Shown here piece after piece: positions 19,142 through 27,816 of a DNA stretch of 38,807 nucleotides (the stretch's first letter is position 1; each line of letters opens with the position of its first letter). A program made the position numbers and the translations under genes. The stretch is from assembly GCA_020427005.1 (NCBI GenBank), contig JAGQOY010000049.1:1-38807 (forward strand). Direction: 5' to 3'. Source of the DNA: Planctomycetales bacterium. GTDB taxonomy: Bacteria > Planctomycetota > Planctomycetia > Pirellulales > Pirellulaceae. Below the pieces are notes generated by a model, which was not told the origin of the DNA, searched no databases, and saw only the letters and a program-made list of their open reading frames with translations.

Positions 19142-19521
19142 GATGGTCCGCCGTATATCTCTTTTGGATCGCGCAGGCGTTGGTCAACAATTGACGACAC
19201 ACCATCTGAGTTGACTGAACGGAAGAAGCAGCTGCGGTAGCCTTCGTGACATGCCGCACCCGTCTGACGCACTTTCAATAGTATGGCATCTGCATCGCAG
19301 TCCACTCGTATCTCGCAGACATGCTGAAAATGTCCACTCTCTTCCCCTTTTCTCCACAGCCGGTTGCGACTGCGGCTAAAGTAGACCGCTCTCCCGGTAG
19401 CCAAAGTCTCACGCCAGGCATCTTCATTCATCCAGGCCAACATGAGTACCTGCCCAGTTTCAACATCTTGTGTGATAGCAGGAATTAGGCCATCAGCTTT
19501 TTCGAAGTCAGGTATCGCCAT
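19138..19521 (-). CDS. hisI: Phosphoribosyl-AMP cyclohydrolase
   Basis: The 127-residue protein catalyses opening of the purine ring of phosphoribosyl-AMP, the third step of histidine biosynthesis. It shows [33 protein letters not shown], the metal-binding DCDAD motif, and the zinc Cys/His segment [12 protein letters not shown]. It is a stand-alone HisI; the HisE half found in fused proteins is missing. There is no clear Shine-Dalgarno sequence before the ATG. It is not in a histidine operon here: it overlaps the Tm-1-like gene by 4 bases and would be the first gene of a three-gene transcript. Confidence 0.95.
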   Translation of the reverse strand: MAIPDFEKADGLIPAITQDVETGQVLMLAWMNEDAWRETLATGRAVYFSRSRNRLWRKGEESGHFQHVCEIRVDCDADAILLKVRQTGAACHEGYRSCFFRSVNSDGVSSIVDQRLRDPKEIYGGPS

Positions 19522-19930
19522 GCAGTGTTTCTAATTTTCAAGCAGGCACATTGCGCTGCGGTGAGCCTCTAGGTCGCAACGCGCAAGAAATTGCCTTGGA
19601 CAAGATGCATGCAGCGGCTTTGCGGTAATTGGAAAAGTTGTTTACTTCTTATCATTGGAGCCTGCCTAGCGGCCTCCCGCCAGCCTTTATGCTCTGCACC
19701 TCTCATTCCGTTTTTCCACCCGAAAGGCTCAAACCTTCCACGCACGCCACCAACCCCTCCAAAGGCCATAACAGCTTCCGACGGTTTGTTAAACGCCCTC
19801 TGGCCACAGAAGGTATTTTCTCATCCATCGCTCGTCTTTCAACTGGTTTCCAAAGAAACATTTTTGGTCGGCGAACGCGGCTCCTTCGTCTTTTTTTGGC
19901 TTAATAAGAAAAGTCGATAGAGACCTGATA

Positions 19931-20063
19931 AAGCCCAGCGGGCTGCTGAAAAACTAACCCGAAGCATCAGCGAGGGAATGGGCCCAGCCCCTCACTGACG
20001 CTTCGGGTTACTAATCGTCCCCAATATTTTGCAAATCGACTTTTTCACCACCCTGCCAGGGCC
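19931..20063. repeat. Palindromic MITE-like element
   Basis: The element is about 133 bases. Its ends are imperfect inverted repeats: GGGCTGCTGAAAAA on the left (about 19940-19953) and, on the opposite strand of the right end, AGGGTGGTGAAAAA (20040-20053), matching at 11 of 14 bases. Inside is a long hairpin (19955-20010). The left end also contains a small hairpin, AGCCC/GGGCT around AGC (19932-19944). There is no coding content. The structure fits a non-autonomous, transposase-dependent repeat; other copies are not present in the window. Confidence 0.45.
19955..20010. repeat. 22-bp-stem inverted repeat
   Basis: The arms are 19955-19976 (begins TAACCCGAAGC) and 19989-20010 (ends GCTTCGGGTTA), matching at 20 of 22 positions around a 12-base spacer that contains GGGCCC. 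No T-run follows, so it is more likely a dispersed palindromic repeat than a terminator. Confidence 0.75.
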
Positions 20064-20100
20064 GCAACCCCCCCATGATGGGTATTCGAAGTCGCTGTTT

Positions 20101-20125
20101 TTGAAAAAATGGCCAGATTTTTCAA
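20101..20125. repeat. Short inverted repeat upstream of the small orphan gene
   Basis: Perfect 8-base arms TTGAAAAA (20101-20108) and TTTTTCAA (20118-20125) flank a TGGCCA core. It lies about 80 bases before the ATG at 20206 and could be an operator for that gene or the outer part of the adjoining repeat element. Confidence 0.4.
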
Positions 20126-20205
20126 TCGATTTGCTTGAACTGAACGTGTCGTTTTTAGGAAGCTTCAACCGTATTACTCGTCCTTCTTTTTTGCGATAAG
20201 CTTCC

Positions 20206-20499
20206 ATGACTGATCAATCGCGAATTTTCGCTGAATTTCAGCAGATCCTGAATCTAATTTACGCTCGGAATTCGTCGACCAGTTTTCGAGATGAGCCATT
20301 TCGAGCTGCTCTTCACCGATTCTATGTTGACCATACGGCGGCTGTTTCACCGGATTTGCTGTGCAAGTTTGCTCGCAGTGAGTGGTTTTCTACAAGAGCC
20401 TCAGAATTAAGCGTGTTTCAACAAGAGGACTTCGAGGAATTGCTGGAATGCTTCAACGACGAACAAATGCTTCACTTGGATGACGGAGCAGAAGTCTAG
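20206..20499 (+). CDS. Small hypothetical protein
   Basis: The 97-residue product is not recognised. It looks like a small, probably helical, cytoplasmic protein with no signal peptide or membrane segment, many aromatic residues (Phe at about ten positions), and an acidic C-terminus (DDGAEV). The start ATG 20206 has no clear Shine-Dalgarno sequence. It stands alone between hisI (divergent) and the DUF1501 gene (convergent), downstream of a palindromic element. It is coding by length, lack of a competing frame, and ordinary amino acid composition only. Confidence 0.5.
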   Translation: MTDQSRIFAEFQQILNLIYARNSSTSFRDEPFRAALHRFYVDHTAAVSPDLLCKFARSEWFSTRASELSVFQQEDFEELLECFNDEQMLHLDDGAEV

Positions 20500-20536
20500 T
20501 CGGGCCAGAACTTTTCTTTGCCGGTTTAGCCATTGG

Positions 20537-20554
20537 GTTCGCTTCACTGCGAAC
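20537..20554. terminator. Possible bidirectional terminator hairpin
   Basis: GTTCGC (20537-20542) and GCGAAC (20549-20554) form a perfect 6-base stem with a 6-base loop between the ends of two convergent genes. There is no marked T-run on either strand, so the call is weak. Confidence 0.25.
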
Positions 20555-20611
20555 TGCTATTCGCAAACTGATCCTAAAAGACACGTGCTCGTTTGGTCAG
20601 TCCTGCACGAG

Positions 20612-21964
20612 TTACACAATTAAATCTGTCAATATCCGTCCGCGCACATCCGTTAAGCGAAAATCTCTCCCGGCATGCCGAAAGGTCAAGCGTTCGTGAT
20701 CGATCCCTAGTTGGCGCAGAATCGTAGCGTGTAGATCGTGTACTTCGACCTCCGGTTCAACCGGGTATTTACCTATATCGTCGGTAGAGCCACGTACCAA
20801 GCCTCCTTTAAAGCCACCTCCCGCGACCCAAACGCTAAAGCAATCTCGGTGATGCCCTCTACCATTTTTACCTTCTCGCGTTGGCGTGCGACCAAACTCA
20901 GTTGCCCACAACACGATTGTCTCATCCAGCATGCCACGCTGTTTCAAATCTAAAATCAGGGCTGCTAACGGTTGATCCACCTTAAGCGCCAAGTCTGCGT
21001 GCTCGTTCATTTCGCCATGTGAATCCCAGTTAGGTCTTGAACCGGAATCGATGAGCTCGATAAACCGGACACCTCGTTCGGCCAACCTACGGGCAACAAG
21101 GCACTGCCATGAAAAATCGGACCCCACTCCCGTTAGTTTTCGATCCAAGCCATAAAGTCTGTGAATATGTTCTGGTTCACTGTTCACATCGAATGCTTCG
21201 GGGGCGGCTATTTGCATTTGAAAGGCTGTTTCAAATGATTTCATTCGAGCCGCTATTTCCTGATCAAACGGGCGTGCGGTTTGGTGCCTTTGATTGAGCC
21301 GCTGCAAAAACGAGAGCTCGATTTCCTGGAGACTTGCCGTGGAGGAAGGTGGAGATAAATTCGCGATCGGTTGATCGCCAGGAATTACGCGAGTACCTTG
21401 ATGCGTGGCCGGCAGAAAATCGCTCGCGTAAACCTGCGTTCCACCGTACGGCAAGTAAGGAGCTATTACCACAAAGCCTGGTAGGTTCTCATTGATGCTA
21501 CCCAGACCATAGCTGACCCATGATCCCATACTAGGCCGCGCAAAAGTGGGAGAACCTGTATGCATTCCCAGCGTGGCTTCTGAATGATCGAAATGCGAAG
21601 CCCGCATAGTCCGCAGGAGACAAACTTCGTGCATAACATTACGCATATGCGGAAAGATATTGCTTACTTCTATTCCACATTGAGGATTGTGCTGGGAACC
21701 AAATATGTTCCCCATCAGTTGATCTTTACCCTTGCCATCCCTACCACCCGACGTTGGCTTTGGATCAAACGTATCAATGTGGGATACACCACCAGTCGCG
21801 TAAACAAAAATTACAGACTTTGCTCGAGCTGGCCAATGTAGACCAGACGCACTTGTTGACGCTTGTGTTCCACCGTTTGCCAGCTCCGACAGCACGGCTG
21901 GGAAAAACAGCGAACCACCCAACATCGATCGAATCAGAGGCCGGCGTTTGAACGTGTTGATCAT
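20612..21964 (-). CDS. DUF1501 family protein (second copy)
   Basis: The 450-residue protein is a DUF1501 member related to the one at 966-2372. Shared segments are FVYATGGVSHIDTFDPKP near residue 52, RPSMGSWVSYGLGSINENLPGF, WATEFGRTP and VHDLHATILRQLGIDHERL near the end. The N-terminus has basic residues (KRRPLIR) and a hydrophobic stretch, FFPAVLSELA, that may serve as a Tat-type signal, less typical than in the first copy. It starts 73 bases downstream of the PSCyt1/DUF1549/DUF1553 gene at 22038-24608 and is presumably co-transcribed with it. Confidence 0.88.
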   Translation of the reverse strand: MINTFKRRPLIRSMLGGSLFFPAVLSELANGGTQASTSASGLHWPARAKSVIFVYATGGVSHIDTFDPKPTSGGRDGKGKDQLMGNIFGSQHNPQCGIEVSNIFPHMRNVMHEVCLLRTMRASHFDHSEATLGMHTGSPTFARPSMGSWVSYGLGSINENLPGFVVIAPYLPYGGTQVYASDFLPATHQGTRVIPGDQPIANLSPPSSTASLQEIELSFLQRLNQRHQTARPFDQEIAARMKSFETAFQMQIAAPEAFDVNSEPEHIHRLYGLDRKLTGVGSDFSWQCLVARRLAERGVRFIELIDSGSRPNWDSHGEMNEHADLALKVDQPLAALILDLKQRGMLDETIVLWATEFGRTPTREGKNGRGHHRDCFSVWVAGGGFKGGLVRGSTDDIGKYPVEPEVEVHDLHATILRQLGIDHERLTFRHAGRDFRLTDVRGRILTDLIV

Positions 21965-22037
21965 GCTCTCATCTATCTCAAAGTCACCAATCGTTTAGCC
22001 AACGAACTCGACCATGCAGGACCGCCCTGAACGCAAG

Positions 22038-24608
22038 TTAGTCGATGTACACAAATTCGTTGAGTCGAAACAAATCACGAACCAAGCTTGCCCACGGTTG
22101 CAGATCAACTGGAAGGGCGTTTTCATGATCGCTCAACTTATTGTCAGGATGGACAATGCCCTCCTTCAAAGGACTCAATTGATCTCGAACTTGCTGCAAG
22201 AAAGCTCTCATCAATTCCGTTTCCTCTTGTTCCACAGGACGCCCCAAAACGGCCAGAGTAGCCAGTGCGATACGAGCTGAATCCTGATTGTCGTCGCCGA
22301 TACAAGACTCTTCCATCCAGCGTCGCACAAATGCGTTGGCTTGCTGGTGGATAAACTCATCATTTACGAAATACAACGCTTGTAATGGCGTCACCGATTG
22401 GTCTCGTGAGCTAGTACAAACATTGGGATCGGGCCCGTCAAAAGTTTGCATATAAGTGTCCGCAGTCAACCGCTTTGTCATTTGGTACACACTGCGTTTG
22501 GACGAAGGGTAATCCCCTTTAAATGGATGGTGCTGCGTAAACTTCCATTCTGCTTGAGGTGGAAAATCATAGGGTTTGGTCTGGGCCGTCGTATCAAGAT
22601 TTCCCGCAACAAATAGCAGCGAATCTCGTAATGATTCTGCATCTAAACGAGATCGATTGAATTTCCATAACCAATGGTTTTCAGGATCTTGCTCAAAGCC
22701 GTGGGTTGTATCCTGACTTGCTAGCTGGTAGGTTCGGGAGGTAAGCAGCAAGCGATGTAAGTGCTTGATCGACCAATCATGATTCATGAACTCCTCGGCT
22801 AGCCAGTCTAACAGCTCGGGGTGGGACGGCGCATCCCCTCGGGAGCCGAAATCGGAAGTCGTCGAAACGAGTCCTCGTCCAAAGTGGCGTTGCCAGATGC
22901 GATTTACTATCACTCGGGCCGTTAATGGATTTTGAGGATTAGCAATCCATTGGGCCAATTGCAGCCGTCCACTATTTTGTTGCGAAATGTCGCTAGCGAG
23001 CTGCTGTCCACCTAAAACGCTGGGAAACCCCCGTGGCACGACGGCCCCTGGTCGTTCTGGTTCCCCTCTGATTTGAATCGACGCGTCCTGTACAACTCCT
23101 TCAGCAACGGCGTAAGCCATAGGCAATTCAGGAATCGTCTTGAGGTGTTCGGCTAGACGTTCACCCGCCCGACGGGCTTTGATCAACATGGCATCAAGTG
23201 CGTCTCGCATTTGACGCCGTTCGTCGAGGGTCGCATCAATCTCAGCAATTGCATTTTGTTGCGATTGCTTCCTGCACTCAGCTAACAATTTTTCCAACTC
23301 ATTGGTTAGTTGCTGCGACTTTTCAGCATAGGGTGCCAATGCCAGATCATATTCCTCTGTCGGTAACAACGGCACGAGATCATTCTGTACTTGAAATAGC
23401 TCGATTCCCGGGAACGGATAACGAGTGCTCGCGAAGAAGCCATAAAGTCCGTAGTAATCTCGCATAGTGATCGGATCGAATTTATGATCATGGCATCTAG
23501 CACAGGAAAGGGTTAAACCCATCGTTGTACGCCCCAGATTGTCAAGCGTATCCTCTATCGTCAGGTGCCACGGGTAACGCTCAACTAATGACCCAAATCG
23601 ACGCGACATGGCAAGATAACCTGTCGCGATTCGCTGGCGATTTCGCTCCGACTGTGAATCCGCAGGTAGTAGGTCGCCTGCAATTTGTTCGGTTAAGAAC
23701 CGGTCGTAGGGAACATCGCAATTAAACGATTCAATAATGTAATTGCGGTACAAATAAGCTTGGGGGATTGGAAAGTCCGAATTATCGCCTGCGGTATCCG
23801 CGTAACGTACCCAGTCCATCCAATGTCGTCCCCAACGTTCACCATATGCTTGACTTGCCAGCAATCGATCCACAAGTTGCTCCGAGGCCGCCTGGCGCCC
23901 TAGGCGCTGTTCAGCATCGAGAAAATGGATGATATCTTGGGGACTAGGTGGCAAGCCAGTCAGGTCATAGTGTAACCGCCTGGCAAGCGTCGCAGCTTGA
24001 GCATCCGGCACAACCTCTAGACCACGCTTTTCACGTTCGGCCGCAACAAAATAATCAACAGCACTTGTAGGCCAGTTCCCGTCGACGATGTTGGGCAGGG
24101 CAGGGGAGCTCAGCGGCTGAAAAGACCAATGACTGGATTTGGTTTGTTTTAGGGCAGACACCTCATGCGCTTTGTTTAATTGTTTCCAGTATTCGGTTGC
24201 ACTGACCCACTTTTCCAGGATCGCAATTTCATATTCATCTAATGGAGAAGCTTCTGGTGGCATGCGTCGTTCTGGATCCTGTTGGCGGACACGCAACAAG
24301 ATTTGGCTTTGATCGAGATTGTTCGGCACCACCGCTGAGCCGCCGGAATCCGCAGGTAACATCAGGCTTTGCGGTTGACTGAAATCCAATCCACCGTTTT
24401 TCTCTTCTGGTCCATGGCAGTCCCAACACTTCTCCACTAACAACTTCTGGGCTTGCGCAATCTCGGTATCATCCGGAGAAGCCTCTAGAGTGAAAACCAT
24501 CGACAAACTAACCGACAACGCTAAGGTATAGGCGTTCATTACCCGCTTGAAATAACAATCGCTGGAAATACGCATACGCATTGAATGTAATAAAGAAGCT
24601 GATTTCAT
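22038..24608 (-). CDS. PSCyt1/DUF1549/DUF1553 cytochrome protein (second copy)
   Basis: The frame is open from ATG 24704, but exported homologues need a signal peptide; ATG 24608 or 24539 (which begins [18 protein letters not shown]) fits better. I use 24608 (856 residues), with the start uncertain. Domains: PSCyt1 with heme motif Cys61-Trp-Asp-Cys64-His65; DUF1549 ending in Cys369-Ala-Arg-Cys372-His373 within [14 protein letters not shown]; a coiled-coil region around residues 420-480; and C-terminal DUF1553 from about residue 530. Unlike the copy at 2382-5315 it has no golvesin-like insert and is about 120 residues shorter. It pairs with DUF1501 and probably forms a periplasmic redox module of unknown substrate. 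Confidence 0.88.
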   Translation of the reverse strand: MKSASLLHSMRMRISSDCYFKRVMNAYTLALSVSLSMVFTLEASPDDTEIAQAQKLLVEKCWDCHGPEEKNGGLDFSQPQSLMLPADSGGSAVVPNNLDQSQILLRVRQQDPERRMPPEASPLDEYEIAILEKWVSATEYWKQLNKAHEVSALKQTKSSHWSFQPLSSPALPNIVDGNWPTSAVDYFVAAEREKRGLEVVPDAQAATLARRLHYDLTGLPPSPQDIIHFLDAEQRLGRQAASEQLVDRLLASQAYGERWGRHWMDWVRYADTAGDNSDFPIPQAYLYRNYIIESFNCDVPYDRFLTEQIAGDLLPADSQSERNRQRIATGYLAMSRRFGSLVERYPWHLTIEDTLDNLGRTTMGLTLSCARCHDHKFDPITMRDYYGLYGFFASTRYPFPGIELFQVQNDLVPLLPTEEYDLALAPYAEKSQQLTNELEKLLAECRKQSQQNAIAEIDATLDERRQMRDALDAMLIKARRAGERLAEHLKTIPELPMAYAVAEGVVQDASIQIRGEPERPGAVVPRGFPSVLGGQQLASDISQQNSGRLQLAQWIANPQNPLTARVIVNRIWQRHFGRGLVSTTSDFGSRGDAPSHPELLDWLAEEFMNHDWSIKHLHRLLLTSRTYQLASQDTTHGFEQDPENHWLWKFNRSRLDAESLRDSLLFVAGNLDTTAQTKPYDFPPQAEWKFTQHHPFKGDYPSSKRSVYQMTKRLTADTYMQTFDGPDPNVCTSSRDQSVTPLQALYFVNDEFIHQQANAFVRRWMEESCIGDDNQDSARIALATLAVLGRPVEQEETELMRAFLQQVRDQLSPLKEGIVHPDNKLSDHENALPVDLQPWASLVRDLFRLNEFVYID

Positions 24609-24866
24609 CTGCCAACTTTTAGTGGATATTTGGAAGATCCTTTTTTTTGCTAAACAGAATTGGCACTCTCCATTGCTGCCGCTCGCCCCAAAACTTCCTC
24701 GCATTGCCCGGAAAGGAAGCGTGAGATCCAGTTCGAGACCAGCCCTTATTCTAAAACTCTACTCGGCTCAGGCATTTGCCGGTTGCTTTTGAGTGTCGCA
24801 AGGGCTCTGTTAGCATTATCCGCCCAAAGGATATTGTAACCCAACTCGTCTCGGCCCTGTAAATTG

Positions 24867-24908
24867 CCGATAGGGGTAGCGGCAGTAAACTGCCGCCACC
24901 CCTATCGG
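24867..24908. repeat. Near-perfect 20-bp-stem palindrome, possible terminator
   Basis: The arms are CCGATAGGGGTAGCGGCAGT (24867-24886) and its complement at 24889-24908, with one mismatch and only AA between them. It lies about 120 bases beyond the stop of the TolC-like gene (minus strand) and upstream of the PSD1 gene, so it can terminate the TolC-like transcript. The flanking T-tract on the minus strand is only CAATTT. The gene-free stretch 24705-25026 contains nothing else I recognise. Confidence 0.6.
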
Positions 24909-25026
24909 GCTTTCCCCCTACCTCGTTCACAGCATCAAGCTGTACGCTTCAATTCCACTATGTAATGCCTTAACTTGGGCTCCGAGCTCGTGTATGGATG
25001 ACGCCTGAAGTAAGATGCGATCCGAA

Positions 25027-27435
25027 TTAACGGCCACGCCAGACGGCTTGAGTATCGGAGATCGATGCGCGAGACGCATTCGTGTTAGATTGGTTAGCAC
25101 TGCTGCTGACCACAACTACGCGGTTTGCTGCGGCATTGTTAGGTACCACATGAGCTACCGATGTGTTTGACTCGTCAATATTCAGGTTCCCCCACTCGAA
25201 GGCTCCCGCAGTAGCGTTCCTGGTCCTCCCACTCCTATCTTGAGTGATGGGGGCAGTACGCGGCTGTCTCTCTGGCAGTGGCTCTAGTTTTGGTTGTTCG
25301 CGTTCAGGGATTTGACCAGCTGGGCCTTCGGAAGGTTCGACGGCTTCGACATCGGGTTGTGTTGACTCGGAATAGGGATCGGAAATGTTACCTTCGGTCA
25401 GCCCACCGTACTCCACTGGGCCCCGGCTCATAACACCTGGCCTAGTGTAGCCGTAGTCGAAGTACAACCCACTGGCTCGTTCGCGGGCTCGCTCCTCAGC
25501 GTCCCAGTATGCCTTGTCTACCCAGGCCCCTTCGCCAAGTGAAATGCTATTGAGATCCAACAACGAACCTTTGAGGTAGTGAATATATACGAGTGATTTG
25601 TTGTAGGCGGCTAATGCTTGATAGTATTGCAATTCCACCTGAGCACGACTTTGCTCTGCACGCAGCAATTGATCCATGAGCGTCGCCATATCAGGTGCAA
25701 TGGAAAGATTCTTTTCCAGCACTTCGATTTCACTGGTGCGCTCCTGCCATTGATCTGCGAAGGATTTGATCATGGATAGCGAAGAATCCATATTGCGGAA
25801 GGCAGTCGATAATTCGAAAACCAACATGTTCTCTTTCTCGCGCAGTTCCTCCGTAAACTTGGCCAAGGCGATCTGAGCATTAGTAATATTTTGTAAAGCC
25901 TTTCGTTTACCAATTGCTTGCGGAGTCAATTCCAGACGAGCTCCTAGCTCCTGGTACCGACCACCGGTAAGTTCTTCGAGAGCATTGGAACCTGGATCTG
26001 GGAAGTTTATGCCGCTTCGTTGGGCCGCTGCAAACGTATCGCCCACGCCGAGCCAACGATAGGTCAAGGATAGGTCCAATTGGGGCAAGATCTGGTTCTT
26101 GGCAGAAATTAGCTCCATCTCACGCGCCTTGATGGACCATTTGTGCTTTCGCAGGAAGACGTTGCGCGTCAAGCCTTCGCCTCGAACTTCATTCCAATCG
26201 AACTGTACGCGAGCCTGAGTCGGCTCGTCAGCTGGACGAATCAATGTTCCGTCGGTAGGGCTCCAACCCATTTTCTCCCGAAGGATTTGTTCGCGTCCAT
26301 AAAGGCCCGATGGGTCGATCCCCGGGATATTTGCTCCACCATTAAGTGCTGAGTTCACTTGACTTTGGAATTGTTGATAGACAGCACGAGCTTCATACAC
26401 AACGTGCTTGGGTGTTGCCGTACGGTCGGCTCGTTCCTGAGCTACGTCAACCAACTCCTTGGCACGGTCACGAGCCAGCTTGGCAGTTTCAAATGCTCTG
26501 TAGCCAAGGTAGAGATCCCAGTAAGCGTCCTCAACGCTTTTGACTAGATTGATCACATTGGCTTCAAAGTCATGCGTGGATTGTTCCTGGTTGATCTGAG
26601 CCAGTACAATCGGTATGCGGTTCACGAGCGTTCCTCGTCCACGCAACAAGGGCTGAATCCACTGGAGTTCCACAGCTGCCGTGTAATCGCTGGGAACACT
26701 ACGTCCAAAGTTGGTGCTTCCCAAGGCGTTTCCAGAGGCGGGAATGTTGTTTCTCGAATAGATGGTCGTAAACCGAGCAGTAGCAATCGAACCCGTCGCC
26801 ATGCGCTTGCTTAGGGCAGCCTGGGCGTTTCCATCAAAGGCTTGATAGAATTGGGGATTGAAAATGTTGCCTTGCCCTACGTTCCGGGGTCGATCCGTCG
26901 TGTTGTAGCCCAAGATCATGCTCGACTGAGCATCAAATTCGCTGAGCGCGTCTTCTACGCCCCCAACTTGGTTTGCTCGAAATGCGCCCCTCGGTGCAAT
27001 CCGGTTGCCTTGGTTGTCGATTGCCAAGGGTTGTGTATTGGCGGTTGTGAACATCAGGGCCGGGTCGTAGGTGCTGGGCATCTGTCCCGGCTGAGCGCTC
27101 AATAGAGCAGCGGCGACTGTAGAACTTAGCTGATTGGAACCGTTCGTGGTCCGCAGGATTTTTGAATTCTGTAGCGCATAGGCCACACAGTCTTCCAGCG
27201 TCAGATCGACAAATTGCTCGGGCACATGGTCTGGACCAAAGGGAACGACAGCCATGGTCGCTTCGGGCAAAGAATCGACGTACACATCCGCATACTCGAT
27301 CGACAACGCCTGGTCGATGTAATGACTCATGGCGTCATCACGCGGTACGAAAAATGGCTGAGTGGGGTGGCAACCAGTGAAGAGCACCAAACAGATTTGT
27401 GCGATTGCGGCCCAGCGAAATATTGATCGGCTCAT
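25027..27435 (-). CDS. TolC-family outer membrane efflux lipoprotein, long
   Basis: The 802-residue protein has a lipoprotein leader (hydrophobic core AAIAQICLVLFTGC, Cys22). It contains the TolC/OEP domain from about residue 75 (LTLEDCVAYALQNSKILRT) to about 630, with the second repeat beginning near LISAKNQILPQLDLSLTYRW. Long Ala/Glu-rich helices near the end of the domain (AEQSRAQVELQYYQALAAYN) fit the periplasmic tunnel. Ordinary TolC is 450-500 residues; here an extension of about 160 residues, rich in Pro, Glu, Asn and Ser, follows the domain. No membrane-fusion or inner-membrane pump gene is adjacent, so the partner must lie elsewhere. AGGA lies about 9-10 bases before the ATG. Confidence 0.85.
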   Translation of the reverse strand: MSRSIFRWAAIAQICLVLFTGCHPTQPFFVPRDDAMSHYIDQALSIEYADVYVDSLPEATMAVVPFGPDHVPEQFVDLTLEDCVAYALQNSKILRTTNGSNQLSSTVAAALLSAQPGQMPSTYDPALMFTTANTQPLAIDNQGNRIAPRGAFRANQVGGVEDALSEFDAQSSMILGYNTTDRPRNVGQGNIFNPQFYQAFDGNAQAALSKRMATGSIATARFTTIYSRNNIPASGNALGSTNFGRSVPSDYTAAVELQWIQPLLRGRGTLVNRIPIVLAQINQEQSTHDFEANVINLVKSVEDAYWDLYLGYRAFETAKLARDRAKELVDVAQERADRTATPKHVVYEARAVYQQFQSQVNSALNGGANIPGIDPSGLYGREQILREKMGWSPTDGTLIRPADEPTQARVQFDWNEVRGEGLTRNVFLRKHKWSIKAREMELISAKNQILPQLDLSLTYRWLGVGDTFAAAQRSGINFPDPGSNALEELTGGRYQELGARLELTPQAIGKRKALQNITNAQIALAKFTEELREKENMLVFELSTAFRNMDSSLSMIKSFADQWQERTSEIEVLEKNLSIAPDMATLMDQLLRAEQSRAQVELQYYQALAAYNKSLVYIHYLKGSLLDLNSISLGEGAWVDKAYWDAEERARERASGLYFDYGYTRPGVMSRGPVEYGGLTEGNISDPYSESTQPDVEAVEPSEGPAGQIPEREQPKLEPLPERQPRTAPITQDRSGRTRNATAGAFEWGNLNIDESNTSVAHVVPNNAAANRVVVVSSSANQSNTNASRASISDTQAVWRGR

Positions 27436-27816
27436 CGGAGCGAGGTTCCTGCAAGTCTACCGCAGCGACGGCCACTAAAAGTCCCATTACCCACGAGGTA
27501 ATAGCTCACATTGGCAGTCGGCAAGTGCGACGGAATCTTGTTTTCGAACCCCCCTTGTCAGGCACACCCTAGCAGATTGACTCTGTAGAAAGTTCCCGAC
27601 ACGCTTGATATCGGCGCATCCGGCCGCAAACTTTGACTGATCGATACAAATTCACATTTTTCAGCTATGAAGGAGTGCTAGCAAAGCCGGCCTGGAAAAG
27701 CGACTCCTCCTCCGCGCCCACTCCTCCGCGCCCGCTCTTGTCTACCGCGATGGTGCAATCCTCTCGGTGAGCACAAATAACGTGGGCACTTCAAATGGAT
27801 GTTCGCCCCACAAACC
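27436..27816. promoter_or_regulatory. Intergenic region upstream of the TolC-like gene
   Basis: This stretch of 381 bases lies between two minus-strand genes and must contain the end of the oxidoreductase transcript and probably the promoter of the TolC-like gene. No promoter boxes are convincing. A 14-base tandem duplication is present at 27707-27734. No coding frame or RNA gene was recognised. Confidence 0.35.
27707..27734. repeat. Two-copy 14-bp tandem repeat
   Basis: CTCCTCCGCGCCCA (27707-27720) is followed directly by CTCCTCCGCGCCCG (27721-27734), identical at 13 of 14 bases. It is GC-rich against an AT-richer surrounding and may reflect replication slippage. Confidence 0.7.

Larger units (their letters stand above)
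19522..20205. other. Gene-free region with palindromic repeats
   Basis: This stretch of about 680 bases separates hisI from a divergent small gene. Short overlapping frames at 19569-19920 on both strands lack start signals and family resemblance, and I regard them as non-coding. The promoter of the hisI operon should lie in the left part. The right part holds the palindromic MITE-like element and a second inverted repeat described separately. Confidence 0.5.

Noticed and set aside
19569..19920. Overlapping small frames on both strands in the hisI upstream region
   Set aside because: They overlap one another, lack ribosome binding sites and resemble no known protein.
27707..27734. Tandem repeat as a possible CRISPR or iteron array
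   Set aside because: There are only two direct copies with no spacers, so it is most likely a slippage duplication.
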